Positions 43,127-51,564 of a DNA stretch of 52,624 bases are shown here, piece by piece. The notes under the pieces were generated by a model that saw only the letters and a list, made by a program, of their open reading frames with translations, made no database searches and was not told where the DNA came from. How positions within the stretch are numbered: position 1 is the first letter of the stretch; each line of letters begins with the position of its first letter. Made by a program: the position numbers and the translations under genes. The DNA lies in contig NZ_CAMYMD010000057.1 of assembly GCF_947259555.1 (NCBI RefSeq), positions 1 to 52,624 of the forward strand, written 5' to 3'. This DNA comes from an uncultured Roseovarius sp. Lineage in GTDB: Bacteria; Pseudomonadota; Alphaproteobacteria; Rhodobacterales; Rhodobacteraceae.

Positions 43127-43492
43127 TCACTCGGACATATCCCTCAGATGAGCTGCCAGTTCCTTGACCTCGGCCGCCCCGGCCTCGGCTGTCGACCGTT
43201 CCAGAGCGCGATAGAGGCGCAACACCTCCGATCCGGTCCCGGTCAGCACGGCACCTCCGCCGCCCGGACCGCCGCGCGTGCTCTCGACAACGGGCGCCGA
43301 AAACATCGCGTTCATCGTTTCGATCAGCATCCAGGCGCGCTTGTAGCTCATGCCCATTTCGCGCCCGGCCGCCGCGATTGACCCACAATGCCCGATGCGT
43401 TCCAGCAACTCGGCTTTGCCGGGCCCCATCATCTGGCCCTCTCCAAAAACGACGCGCAAACGCAAGACCGGCGGTTCGACCTGATTATCCAT
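43127..43492 (-). CDS. modE: ModE-like regulator, single DNA-binding domain without Mop domains
   Basis: A 121-residue winged-helix protein. MGPGKAELLERIGHCGSIAA and GREMGMSYKRAWMLIETMN are the ModE N-terminal DNA-binding domain, and the GGPGGGGAVLTGTG segment is also typical. The two C-terminal molybdate-binding Mop domains of E. coli ModE (262 residues) are absent, so this protein cannot sense molybdate by itself through them; it may work with the Mop domain of ModC or another Mop protein (inference). ATG at 43492 is chosen because the domain begins there; the frame extends 57 codons upstream into the phosphatase gene. modABC follows, with the Mo-box between. Confidence 0.85.
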   Translation of the reverse strand: MDNQVEPPVLRLRVVFGEGQMMGPGKAELLERIGHCGSIAAAGREMGMSYKRAWMLIETMNAMFSAPVVESTRGGPGGGGAVLTGTGSEVLRLYRALERSTAEAGAAEVKELAAHLRDMSE

Positions 43493-43553
43493 GATACGAC
43501 TGTCGCCCTTTACCAGACCGGGCTCAAGCCCGGACCGGATGAAATCTAGCGGC

Positions 43554-44042
43554 TCAGCCGCGAACCCGCCTTGCCCAACCCAGCTGCGCCTCGGTCTCGA
43601 CGGCACACGGACGTATCTGTCGCAACCGCCTGAGCGCTTCTGCGGGGTTTTCCCCGGCCTCAATCATCAGCCGTAACGCCACCATGCCAGAGCGGCCACA
43701 CCCGGCGCGACAGTGGATCAACACCCGCCCGCCGCCGGCCAATGCGCCGCGCGCCGTCATGCTGGCCTTCTCCCAGGCTTCGATCTGATCATAGGCCGGA
43801 ACGTCCAGATCCTTGATCGGCAACGAGACCCAGCGCGTCCCCGCATCCTGAACATCAGCCGCCATGCTCCCTGCACCGGCGTCCAGCATTTCGGCAGGTG
43901 TCGTCAGCGAAATGACCATGGCAGGCTTCCAATCGCGGATATGCGCCATATCCCCGTCATAGTCTCCCCCCGCTCCGGGCAGCGGCGCAAGAGCAAGTGT
44001 GCCGCGCCCGACCGGCAGCGCGTATATGACAAAACCTTGCAT
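43554..44042 (-). CDS. Protein-tyrosine-phosphatase-like protein (CX5R)
   Basis: A 162-residue dual-specificity-type phosphatase. The active-site loop is IHCRAGCGRSG near residues 108-118, which carries the Cys-X5-Arg pattern with the following Ser. A likely general acid is in the IKDLDVPAYDQIEAW region. Family members remove phosphate from protein tyrosine or from small molecules, and the target here is unknown. It lies 61 bases upstream of modE on the same strand; whether it is in the same transcript is uncertain. It is divergent from dnaX. Confidence 0.85.
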   Translation of the reverse strand: MQGFVIYALPVGRGTLALAPLPGAGGDYDGDMAHIRDWKPAMVISLTTPAEMLDAGAGSMAADVQDAGTRWVSLPIKDLDVPAYDQIEAWEKASMTARGALAGGGRVLIHCRAGCGRSGMVALRLMIEAGENPAEALRRLRQIRPCAVETEAQLGWARRVRG

Positions 44043-44230
44043 TATCCTAAAATCTTGGCCTCGACCACTCTGACATCAAAAGTACGACGGTCGGACACCC
44101 TGTGCGCTCGACCATATCGCCCCTCTCCTCCGAGAAGACAGCTTTGGCACATCCTTCCGAAAAAGCAAGGTGGACGCTCCGATTGCACCGCCTTACTTTA
44201 GCGAGGCACGAATCCCTCAAAGGCCGCTTC

Positions 44231-45994
44231 ATGACAGACACCGACCAAACCGGTTATCAGGTTCTTGCCCGCAAGTATCGGCCCGAGACCTTCGCCGATC
44301 TGGTCGGGCAGGATGCCATGGTCCGAACGCTCAAGAACGCGTTTCAGGCCGACCGCATCGCGCAGGCCTTCATCATGACCGGCATTCGCGGCACCGGCAA
44401 GACCACCACCGCGCGGATCATCGCCAAGGGCATGAACTGTGTGGGTCACGATGGCGCGGGCGGCCCGACGACCGACCCTTGCGGCGAATGCGAGCATTGC
44501 CGCGCGATCATGGAGGGCCGCCATGTCGATGTGATGGAAATGGACGCGGCCTCGCGCACCGGTGTGGGCGACATCCGCGAGATCATCGAAAGCGTCAATT
44601 ATCGCGCCGCCTCGGCGCGGTACAAGATCTACATCATCGACGAAGTGCACATGCTTTCGGTCAACGCATTCAATGCGTTGCTCAAGACATTGGAAGAGCC
44701 CCCCGCGCATGTGAAATTCATCTTCGCGACAACAGAGATCCGCAAGGTGCCCGTGACGGTTCTGTCGCGCTGCCAGCGCTTCGATCTGCGCCGGATCGAG
44801 CCCGAAGTGATGATCGGCCTCCTGCGCCGCATATCGGACAAGGAAAGCGCTCAGATCACTGATGACGCGCTCGCGCTCATCACCCGCACTGCCGAAGGCT
44901 CGGCGCGCGATGCGACGTCTCTTCTGGATCAGGCGATCAGCCACGGCGCGGGCGAGACCAGCGCCGATCAGGTCCGTGCCATGCTGGGGCTGGCGGATCG
45001 GGGCCGTGTGCTCGATCTCTTCGACATGATCATGAAGGGTGACGCGGCGGGCGCTCTCGCCGAGTTGAGCGGACAATACGCCGAAGGCGCCGATCCGCTC
45101 GCAGTGCTGCGTGACCTGTCGGAGATCACCCACTGGATTTCCGTGGTCAAGATCACCCCGGACGCGGCCGACGATCCCACCATCGGCCCCGATGAACGCG
45201 CCCGCGGACTGAGCATGGCCGAGGCGCTGCCAATGCGTGTGCTCACGCGCATGTGGCAGATGCTCCTCAAGGCGCTCGACGAAGTTGCAGACGCGCCGAA
45301 TTCCATGATGGCTGCCGAAATGGCGGTCATCCGCCTCACCCATGTCGCCGACCTGCCCACCCCCGAAGACCTTGTGCGTCGTCTTCAGGACAGCCCCCCG
45401 CCCGCGGGGCCGGGCGGTGGCGGCAGCGTCAGGGCCGCCCCCACACAAACCAGCAATGCGCAGGGGCACACGCCCATGCCCACACATTCCGGCTCCTCCG
45501 GCCCGGTCTCGCAGGGCGGACAGCATCCGGCCCTTGCCCAAGACCCCGACGAGGCGCTGGCACGCTATCCGACGTTTGAACACGTTCTGGAGCTGATCCG
45601 CAGCAATCGCGATGTCAAATTATTGCTCGAGGTCGAGGGTCATGTCAGGCTTGGCAATTACAGGCCCGGGCGGATCGAGTTCACGCCGACCGCCGATGCC
45701 CCCGCCGACCTGGCCCAACGGCTGGGCAGCGCGCTGCAACGCTGGACCGGCAATCGTTGGGCGGTCACCCTCATAAACTCGGCCACGGCTCCGACGATCC
45801 GCGAGGCAAGAGATTCCGAGCGCGACGCGCAAGAGCAAGAGGCCAGAGCCCACCCCTTGGTGAAGGCGGTTCTGGACGCGTTTCCCAAGGCGAAAATCAG
45901 TCAGATCAAGACCGCGCAGGATGCCGCAAGCCACGCCGAGGCTGACGCTCTGCCCGAAGTGGAAGACGAATGGGATCCGTTCGAAGAAGACTGA
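44231..45994 (+). CDS. dnaX: DNA polymerase III subunit gamma/tau
   Basis: Clamp-loader ATPase that couples the replicative polymerase, helicase and sliding clamp. The 587-residue sequence has YRPETFADLVGQDAM, Walker A GIRGTGKTTTA near residues 46-56, zinc-binding cysteines (CVGHDG, CGECEHC), Walker B IIDEVHMLS, and sensor 1 FIFATTEIRKVP. A proline- and glycine-rich linker precedes the tau C-terminal domain. The ATG at 44231 follows AAAGG; the frame extends 43 codons upstream but lacks family support. No A-rich slippery site for a shorter gamma form was seen. ybaB and recR follow, the conserved dnaX-ybaB-recR order. Confidence 0.96.
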   Translation: MTDTDQTGYQVLARKYRPETFADLVGQDAMVRTLKNAFQADRIAQAFIMTGIRGTGKTTTARIIAKGMNCVGHDGAGGPTTDPCGECEHCRAIMEGRHVDVMEMDAASRTGVGDIREIIESVNYRAASARYKIYIIDEVHMLSVNAFNALLKTLEEPPAHVKFIFATTEIRKVPVTVLSRCQRFDLRRIEPEVMIGLLRRISDKESAQITDDALALITRTAEGSARDATSLLDQAISHGAGETSADQVRAMLGLADRGRVLDLFDMIMKGDAAGALAELSGQYAEGADPLAVLRDLSEITHWISVVKITPDAADDPTIGPDERARGLSMAEALPMRVLTRMWQMLLKALDEVADAPNSMMAAEMAVIRLTHVADLPTPEDLVRRLQDSPPPAGPGGGGSVRAAPTQTSNAQGHTPMPTHSGSSGPVSQGGQHPALAQDPDEALARYPTFEHVLELIRSNRDVKLLLEVEGHVRLGNYRPGRIEFTPTADAPADLAQRLGSALQRWTGNRWAVTLINSATAPTIREARDSERDAQEQEARAHPLVKAVLDAFPKAKISQIKTAQDAASHAEADALPEVEDEWDPFEED

Positions 45995-46102
45995 GCGGGG
46001 CGGGCGCTTGCCTGTCGCCTTTGTCATGCCAATATGCTTAAAGACAGCGAATTCAAACCGGCTCGCACGCCATGCGGGCCTCGATCCAGAGGAGATCACC
46101 GC

Positions 46103-46447
46103 ATGTTCAAGGGTTTAGGCCAAATGGGCGACATGGCCAAGATGATGAAAACTGCGCAGGAAATGCAGCAAAAAATGGCTGACCTGCAAGAAGAGATGCA
46201 TAATCTCATGGTCGAAGGCGAGAGCGGCGCCGGTCTCGTCAAGGCCACATGCTCCGCCAAGGGCGAATTGAAGGGTCTCGACATCGATCCGTCGATCTTC
46301 AACTCCGACGACAAGGAAGTGGTCGAGGACCTGATCCTCGCCGCGATCAAGGACGCACAATCCAAGGCATCAGATCGCGCGCAGGAAGAGATGAGCAAAC
46401 TGACCGAAGGCATGGGCCTGCCCAAGGACATGAAACTGCCGTTCTGA
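46103..46447 (+). CDS. YbaB/EbfC family nucleoid-associated protein
   Basis: A 114-residue DNA-binding protein of the YbaB/EbfC family, which dimerises into a tweezer shape and coats the nucleoid. The N-terminal helix [20 protein letters not shown] and the central [15 protein letters not shown] are characteristic, as is the long C-terminal helix. The ATG at 46103 follows GAGGAG; the open frame begins 23 codons earlier without family resemblance. It lies between dnaX and recR, as in most proteobacteria, and is likely co-transcribed with both. Confidence 0.93.
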   Translation: MFKGLGQMGDMAKMMKTAQEMQQKMADLQEEMHNLMVEGESGAGLVKATCSAKGELKGLDIDPSIFNSDDKEVVEDLILAAIKDAQSKASDRAQEEMSKLTEGMGLPKDMKLPF

Positions 46448-46514
46448 CGCGCCGGTTTCATCGTTCTCCAAATACTCATGCCAAACGCACACGCCCGCGA
46501 AACGGACCCGACAA

Positions 46515-47108
46515 TTGAGCAGTACCCGAGATATCGACGCCCTCATTGACATGATGGCCCGCCTGCCCGGGCTTGGGCCGCGCTCGGCCCGGCGGGCGGT
46601 GCTGCACATGATCCGCAAACGCGCGCTACTGCTCTCGCCCCTTGCCGACCTGATGCAGACCGTCGCCGCCACCGCCCGCGAGTGTGAGACCTGCGGCAAT
46701 GTCGGCACCACGGATATCTGCGACATCTGCGCCAGCGAGAAACGCGCCAACGGCCAGATCTGCGTGGTCGAGGATGTGGCCGATCTCTGGGCAATGGAAC
46801 GCGGGCAGGCCTTTAAAGGACGCTATCACGTTCTTGGAGGCACGCTCTCGGCGCTCGATCAGGTTGGCCCCGAGACCCTGCGCATTCCTCAACTCGTGGC
46901 GCGCGTCGAAGCCGAGCGCGTCTCCGAGGTGATCCTTGCGCTCAACGCAACAGTTGATGGTCAGACCACGGCGCACTATATCGCCGATCAACTGGACGGC
47001 AAAGTTACGCTGACATCGCTTGCGCAGGGTGTTCCCATTGGTGGCGAGTTGGACTATCTGGACGACGGTACGATCAGCGCTGCGCTATCGGCGCGCAAGA
47101 GCCTCTGA
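46515..47108 (+). CDS. recR: Recombination mediator protein RecR
   Basis: Works with RecF and RecO to load RecA on gapped DNA. The 197-residue protein has the helix-hairpin-helix [13 protein letters not shown] near residues 15-27, a four-cysteine zinc finger ([16 protein letters not shown] near 56-71) and a Toprim domain with [13 protein letters not shown] near 84-96. The start codon is TTG at 46515, since no ATG lies in frame before the conserved [10 protein letters not shown]; the ribosome site is weak. It is the third gene of dnaX-ybaB-recR. Confidence 0.95.
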   Translation: MSSTRDIDALIDMMARLPGLGPRSARRAVLHMIRKRALLLSPLADLMQTVAATARECETCGNVGTTDICDICASEKRANGQICVVEDVADLWAMERGQAFKGRYHVLGGTLSALDQVGPETLRIPQLVARVEAERVSEVILALNATVDGQTTAHYIADQLDGKVTLTSLAQGVPIGGELDYLDDGTISAALSARKSL

Positions 47109-47162
47109 ACCCTCTCTCCTTTCCAGTCCTTTCAGGACCACGACGGATACAACTCGACTCCC

Positions 47163-47492
47163 ATGCCCCCTATCGTCCTCGCCTTAATCTATCTTCTGAC
47201 GCTGAATTTCATGACGTTCGGTCTGTTCTGGTGGGATAAACGCTGCGCCATAGAACGTCGCTGGCGTGTGCCTGAAAGCACGCTCTTGACGCTTTGTCTC
47301 GTCGGTGGATCGCTTGGGGCAAAAACCGGCCAAGGCATATTCCGCCACAAGACCCGCAAAGAGCCGTTTCGCACCTCGCTCAATGCAGTTGTGGTCCTGC
47401 ATATCGGCTTTCTCGCAGCGCTCGTTCTGCCAGACTTCCGCGCCTCGGTCATAGCTCTGGTGGATCAGGTGGCCGGATACTTGGTCGGCTAG
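47163..47492 (+). CDS. DUF1294 membrane protein
   Basis: A 109-residue small membrane protein of the DUF1294 family. The signature is present as NFMTFGLFWWDKRCAIERRW near the first membrane segment, then LTLCLVGGSLGAKTGQGIF, and RHKTRKEPFR. Three hydrophobic helices are visible. Its function is unknown; some members are fused to cold-shock domains, but this one is not. It starts 55 bases after recR on the same strand and converges with ptsN. Confidence 0.85.
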   Translation: MPPIVLALIYLLTLNFMTFGLFWWDKRCAIERRWRVPESTLLTLCLVGGSLGAKTGQGIFRHKTRKEPFRTSLNAVVVLHIGFLAALVLPDFRASVIALVDQVAGYLVG

Positions 47493-47555
47493 CACACTCA
47501 GGATACGCTCCAGCCAACGTCGCATTTTCCCATGGCAACAAGCCAACAAGGCACA

Positions 47556-48020
47556 TCAGGCGGCCTGTGCCGCCTGTGCCTCCGTCACGATGGTATAGAG
47601 CGTCATCGGATCGGTGTTGGCCCGCAGCTTGGCGCAGAGCGAGGTGTCGCGCAGAGTGCGCGACACCAGAGCCAATGCCTTGAGATGCTCGACCCCGGCA
47701 TCGATCGGGGCGAACAGGGCGAAGGCCAGATCGACAGGCTGACGGTCCACCGAATCGAAATCAATCGGCTTTTCCAATACGGTCAGCACGCCAACGACCT
47801 GGTCCAACCCAGCCAACCGCGCATGCGGCAACGCCACGCCGTGACCGACACCGGTCGGTCCCAGACCCTCTCGTTCAAGCAGAGCTTCGACTGCGGCGGA
47901 ATGCGATACGCCATACGCAGATTCGGCAATGCCGCCCAACTCCTGCATCAGACGCTTCTTGCTTGTTGCACCTGACAATGCACGCACGGCCTCGGGTTTG
48001 AGGATCATCGGTATTTCCAT
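47556..48020 (-). CDS. ptsN: Nitrogen PTS EIIA protein PtsN
   Basis: Phosphorylatable EIIA-type component of the nitrogen phosphotransfer system, which regulates potassium transport and carbon/nitrogen balance rather than sugar uptake. The 154-residue protein has the phosphohistidine in GHGVALPHARL near residues 58-68 and the family start ILKPEAVRALSGATSKKRLM. There is no obvious strong ribosome site; ATG at 48008 (MILKPE) is an alternative. It lies 46 bases downstream of the hibernation factor gene, a conserved hpf-ptsN order. The PTS kinase and NPr genes are not in the window. Confidence 0.92.
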   Translation of the reverse strand: MEIPMILKPEAVRALSGATSKKRLMQELGGIAESAYGVSHSAAVEALLEREGLGPTGVGHGVALPHARLAGLDQVVGVLTVLEKPIDFDSVDRQPVDLAFALFAPIDAGVEHLKALALVSRTLRDTSLCAKLRANTDPMTLYTIVTEAQAAQAA

Positions 48021-48066
48021 AGACTATGCTGCTCAGACAAGCGAAGACACGCCTGTCACCCTCTCG

Positions 48067-48630
48067 TTATGGGTCAATCCAGCCAATATTGCCATCTTCC
48101 CGGCGATAAACGACATTGACTGAGTCCTTGCCTTCCTTGCGAAAAACCAAAACCGGAGCCCCCGCCAGTTCCATTTGCATGACCGCTTCACCGACCGAAA
48201 GTGATGGAATTCTTGTTTCCATCTCCGCCACTATGATCGGTTGCAGGCTCTCGGGTTCTGATTCCGTTTCCGCACTGTCTGAAGCGAGGATATAGGAGGA
48301 AGCCCCGAAGAGTTCAACCGGCTCTGCTCTTTCGCGATGATGATCCTTGAGGCGGCGCTTGTAACGGCGGAGTTGTTTTTCCATTTTTTCGCAACTGGCG
48401 TCGAACGCGGCATAAATTTCATGTGCCTTGGCACTGGCCTGCGCCGTCAGGCCGGTCGAAAGATGCACGATGGTCTCGCAGACATATTCGCTGGCGCTCT
48501 TGGAAAATACGACATGGGCGTCGGTCGGTCGCTCCGCGTATTTGGCGACCGCGCTGCCCAATTCGTCTTTCACATGCGTTTGCAGGGCCTCGCCAATGTC
48601 GATCTGCTTTCCACTGATTTGATAACGCAT
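48067..48630 (-). CDS. hpf: Ribosome hibernation promoting factor, long form
   Basis: Inactivates ribosomes in stationary phase. The N-terminal S30AE domain (MRYQISGKQIDIGEALQTHV and AKAHEIYAAFDASCEKMEKQ) binds the decoding centre. The C-terminal domain, ending VNVVYRREDGNIGWIDP, makes this the long form that forms 100S dimers by itself; 187 residues fits. ATG at 48630 follows GGAGAG; the frame extends seven codons upstream. ptsN follows. Upstream lies a 240-base gap and then lptB, where many proteobacteria have rpoN; none is present here. Confidence 0.93.
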   Translation of the reverse strand: MRYQISGKQIDIGEALQTHVKDELGSAVAKYAERPTDAHVVFSKSASEYVCETIVHLSTGLTAQASAKAHEIYAAFDASCEKMEKQLRRYKRRLKDHHRERAEPVELFGASSYILASDSAETESEPESLQPIIVAEMETRIPSLSVGEAVMQMELAGAPVLVFRKEGKDSVNVVYRREDGNIGWIDP

Positions 48631-48874
48631 CTTCTCTCCTTCGGTTGACAAGCCGGTAACGAGCGCGGCGCGCCTACGCCACGATTTCGCCTAGTCCCGG
48701 ATGCTGATAATCGACAGGTGTTGAGATTGTCCCAACACAGGCCCTTGTCGCGGGGGCCATTCAGGGAACAGCGCAAGATCAACACATGTCATGCCTCAAT
48801 TGACGCGCTTTCAACGCGGCTTGTCAATCTCATTTGAAGGTTGAAGGCACGGATTTGCCGCCCGGGAAGGGCCG

Positions 48875-49633
48875 TCATGAAATCCGGAACGTGTCGCCCA
48901 GATAGACGCGGCGCACGTTCTCGTTTTCCACCACATCACGCGGACTGCCCGACATGAGAACCTTGCCATCGTGCAGAATATACGCCCGGTCGACGATTTC
49001 GAGGGTCTCGCGCACGTTGTGGTCGGTTATCAGCACGCCGATGCCGCGTTTCTTGAGATCCGCGACCAGATGCCGGATATCGCCCACCGAAATCGGATCG
49101 ACCCCGGCAAACGGCTCGTCCAGCAAGAGATAGCGCGGATTGGCCGCCAGACACCGCGCGATCTCCACGCGCCGACGCTCCCCCCCGGAGAGGGCCATCG
49201 CCGGGGCGCGGCGCAGATGCTCGACCGAGAATTCCGAGAGCAACTGCTCCAGACGCTTGCGCCGCTTGTGCCGATTGCTCTCGGAAATGTCGAGAATGGC
49301 CATGATGTTATCCTCGACCGACAAGCCGCGGAAAATCGACATTTCCTGAGGCAAGTAGCCAATTCCAAGCTTGGCCCGGCGATACATCGGCAGATTCGTC
49401 ACCTCGCGCCCGTCAATGCGAATATGGCCGCCCTCAAAAGAGATAAGCCCGGCAATCGCGTAGAATGTCGTGGTTTTGCCCGACCCGTTGGGACCAAGAA
49501 GGGCAACGACTTCTCCTTGCCTCAGCGAGAGCGACACATCGCTGATCACCACGCGTTTGCGATAACTCTTGCGCAGGTGCTCGACCTGTAGGCCGGTGCT
49601 CTCATGGGCGAGTGTCAGATCGGCGCGGCTCAT
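48875..49633 (-). CDS. lptB: LPS export ABC transporter ATP-binding protein LptB
   Basis: ATPase that drives extraction of lipopolysaccharide from the inner membrane with LptF and LptG. The 252-residue sequence has Walker A GPNGSGKTT, Q-loop YLPQEMSIFRGL, signature LSGGERRR, and Walker B YLLLDEPFAGVDP followed by the H-loop LITDHNVRE, all typical of LptB. It overlaps the lptA stop by four bases and is the last lpt gene of the lptC-lptA-lptB group. The hpf gene starts about 240 bases downstream with a TTGACA element between them that may be its promoter. Confidence 0.95.
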   Translation of the reverse strand: MSRADLTLAHESTGLQVEHLRKSYRKRVVISDVSLSLRQGEVVALLGPNGSGKTTTFYAIAGLISFEGGHIRIDGREVTNLPMYRRAKLGIGYLPQEMSIFRGLSVEDNIMAILDISESNRHKRRKRLEQLLSEFSVEHLRRAPAMALSGGERRRVEIARCLAANPRYLLLDEPFAGVDPISVGDIRHLVADLKKRGIGVLITDHNVRETLEIVDRAYILHDGKVLMSGSPRDVVENENVRRVYLGDTFRIS

Positions 49634-50124
49634 TCGCCAGAACCCGGCTGCAGGATGGTCTTGACCCGGCCGCTCACTTGCGCGGTCCCGGCGGATGTAT
49701 CAACCAACATGGTCTCTCCCGTGATGGCATTCGCGCCCTGAACAAGCAGGACGTCGCCCTGCAATTCGATCATGCCGGTCGAGATATTGTAATCGGCGCG
49801 GGTGGCCTCGGCGGCATCCTCGCCACTCACGAGCGTGACGCCGCCGCTGGCCTCAAGGCTCTCAATTCCGCTCTGATCCGCGAGATAGACGACCAGCACC
49901 CGCGGCGCGGCCAGTCTCATCGCGCCTTGGGCGATCACTACATTGCCGGTGAATACCGCCGTATTGTCGTTCTGATTCACATTCAGATTGTCCGACGTCA
50001 CCTCGACCGGAAGATTGCGGTCTTGCTGCGTGTTGCCAAAGGCGACCTGTGCGCCTTGCGCGATAGCCACCATTGGCAGGCAGGTGATGAATAGCCCGGC
50101 GACGAACCGTTTGATTTTGCGCAC
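49630..50124 (-). CDS. lptA: LPS transport periplasmic protein LptA
   Basis: Forms the periplasmic bridge for lipopolysaccharide between inner and outer membranes. The 164-residue protein starts with a signal peptide (MRKIKRFVAGLFITCLPMVA, cleavage near AIAQG) and has the OstA-type beta-jellyroll pattern: VEVTSDNLNVNQNDNTAVFT, then GNVVIAQGAMRL, then ADYNISTGMIELQGDVLLVQ. It lies five bases after lptC and overlaps lptB by four. The order lptC-lptA-lptB matches the standard export operon. Confidence 0.92.
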   Translation of the reverse strand: MRKIKRFVAGLFITCLPMVAIAQGAQVAFGNTQQDRNLPVEVTSDNLNVNQNDNTAVFTGNVVIAQGAMRLAAPRVLVVYLADQSGIESLEASGGVTLVSGEDAAEATRADYNISTGMIELQGDVLLVQGANAITGETMLVDTSAGTAQVSGRVKTILQPGSGE

Positions 50125-50129
50125 TGGTC

Positions 50130-50744
50130 TCAGTCCTCCACATCCCTCGGCTGGTATAGCAGCTTCACCCCATCGGTGAAAATCAATTCCGGATGACCGC
50201 TCTCGGGCGCATTCCGCAGAACCATGCGCTGTGCCGAGAAGTCACCCAACGGGCCTGACGCCGTGACCGGGCCTGGCGTCCTTGCATGCAACTTGTCCAA
50301 CTTCGTATCGAGCTGCTCGGTGTCGATCACGTAACCTGTTGATGTTTTGATATGTACATTACCGCTCAATTGCGCCGTCAATGCGCGCTGTTCAAACGCC
50401 GCCGAGCGCGCGGTTATATCGACGACCGTTCCGGCCGCAAGCCGCAGCTGCGCCGACACCTCGTCCGCGATCAGCCGCTCAGGGTTTTCACGCCCCGGGC
50501 GTGCCATATCCGCGGTAAAGCGGATCTCGTCACCCTCGGCAGTGACCCCCGCAAAGCTGGGGTTGGTGGCACCCATGTCCTGCGCGCGCTGTTCGAGGTC
50601 GATCTCCCCGACTGGCACTGTTTTGGATGGATCGACGGTGCGTGAGATCAGGAACATCGTCGATAACAGCCCCAGCGCGATCAGCGGCAGCAGGACCTTC
50701 ATCCCCGCCACGACCCGCGAATAGGTGTTATCCGCGCGCGCCAT
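50130..50744 (-). CDS. lptC: LPS export protein LptC
   Basis: Bitopic inner-membrane protein that passes lipopolysaccharide from LptBFG to LptA. The 204-residue sequence has one N-terminal membrane helix (VVAGMKVLLPLIALGLLSTM) and then a periplasmic jellyroll with GEIDLEQRAQDMGATNPSFA and GNVHIKTSTGYVIDTEQLD. It is divergent enough to be recognised mainly by this pattern and its position. ATG at 50744 is used; a TTG at 50750 overlapping the RNase D-like stop is also possible. lptA follows five bases later. Confidence 0.88.
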   Translation of the reverse strand: MARADNTYSRVVAGMKVLLPLIALGLLSTMFLISRTVDPSKTVPVGEIDLEQRAQDMGATNPSFAGVTAEGDEIRFTADMARPGRENPERLIADEVSAQLRLAAGTVVDITARSAAFEQRALTAQLSGNVHIKTSTGYVIDTEQLDTKLDKLHARTPGPVTASGPLGDFSAQRMVLRNAPESGHPELIFTDGVKLLYQPRDVED

Positions 50745-50746
50745 GC

Positions 50747-51358
50747 TCAATGGGCGAAAATGTCGATTTCGGGCCAGCCGGCCAGATCGAGCCGCGCGCG
50801 CATCGGCAGGAACCCGAAACAGGCCTGCGCCATGTCTGTGCGTCCCTCGCGCGCCAGCCGCTTGTCCAGCTCCTCGCGCAGGCGGTGCAGATAGAGCACG
50901 TCCGAGGCGGCATATTCAAGCTGCGCCTCAGTCAGCGCCTCTGCCCCCCAGTCGGAGGTCTGCTGCTGCTTGGAGATATCGACGCCCAGAAGTTCCTGAA
51001 GCAGGTATTTCAGCCCGTGCCGGTCGGTATAGGTGCGGATGAGCTTCGAGGCGATCTTGGTGCAATAGACCGGTTCGGCCAGCGCACCGAAGGCATTATA
51101 CATCGCCGCGATGTCGAACCGCCCGAAGTGAAAGAGCTTGAGCACCTGCCGGTCGCGCAGCAGCCGCTCCAGATTGGGCGCGCTGGTCTGCCCCTTGGCC
51201 ACCTGCACCAGGTGCGCATTCCCATCGCCACCCGAGAGCTGCACGACACACAGCCGGTCGCGATGCGGGTTGAGGCCCATCGTCTCGCAGTCGATCGCCA
51301 CGACGGGGCCGAGGTCCAGCCCGTCGGGCAGGTCGTTCTGATAAAGGTGGTTCGCCAT
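50747..51358 (-). CDS. RNase D-like 3'-5' exonuclease (DEDDy family), short form
   Basis: A 203-residue exonuclease domain. The DEDD motifs are seen as VAIDCETMGL (Asp and Glu near residues 22-24), HFGRFDIAAMYN (Asp near 82) and YAASDVLYLH (Tyr and Asp near 169-173). It lacks the HRDC domains that make E. coli RNase D about 375 residues, so this is the short alphaproteobacterial type. It probably trims RNA 3' ends, including tRNA precursors. It overlaps the start region of lptC, so it is likely part of the lptCAB transcript. It is divergent from the thiamine-diphosphate enzyme gene. Confidence 0.9.
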   Translation of the reverse strand: MANHLYQNDLPDGLDLGPVVAIDCETMGLNPHRDRLCVVQLSGGDGNAHLVQVAKGQTSAPNLERLLRDRQVLKLFHFGRFDIAAMYNAFGALAEPVYCTKIASKLIRTYTDRHGLKYLLQELLGVDISKQQQTSDWGAEALTEAQLEYAASDVLYLHRLREELDKRLAREGRTDMAQACFGFLPMRARLDLAGWPEIDIFAH

Positions 51359-51564
51359 TGGATATCCTTGTGTCGCACGTCCTTCGCGCGTCTGTCATGC
51401 GGGATCAAATTCCCGATTTTCTTAGGCGCTTTAACATCTCGCCTCAACCGCGATGTAAGCCGCAGTTGGGAGGAATTCCAGCCCAAGCCGCACCGGCGAG
51501 GGCAAAGCGGCTTGCGGTTGGCCCGGCGCTCGGCCACAAAGTGCCGCAAGAGGAGACAGACCCC

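Noticed and set aside
44043..44230. Signal recognition particle RNA upstream of dnaX
   Set aside because: The conserved GGTCAGGNCCGGAAGG core was not found on either strand.
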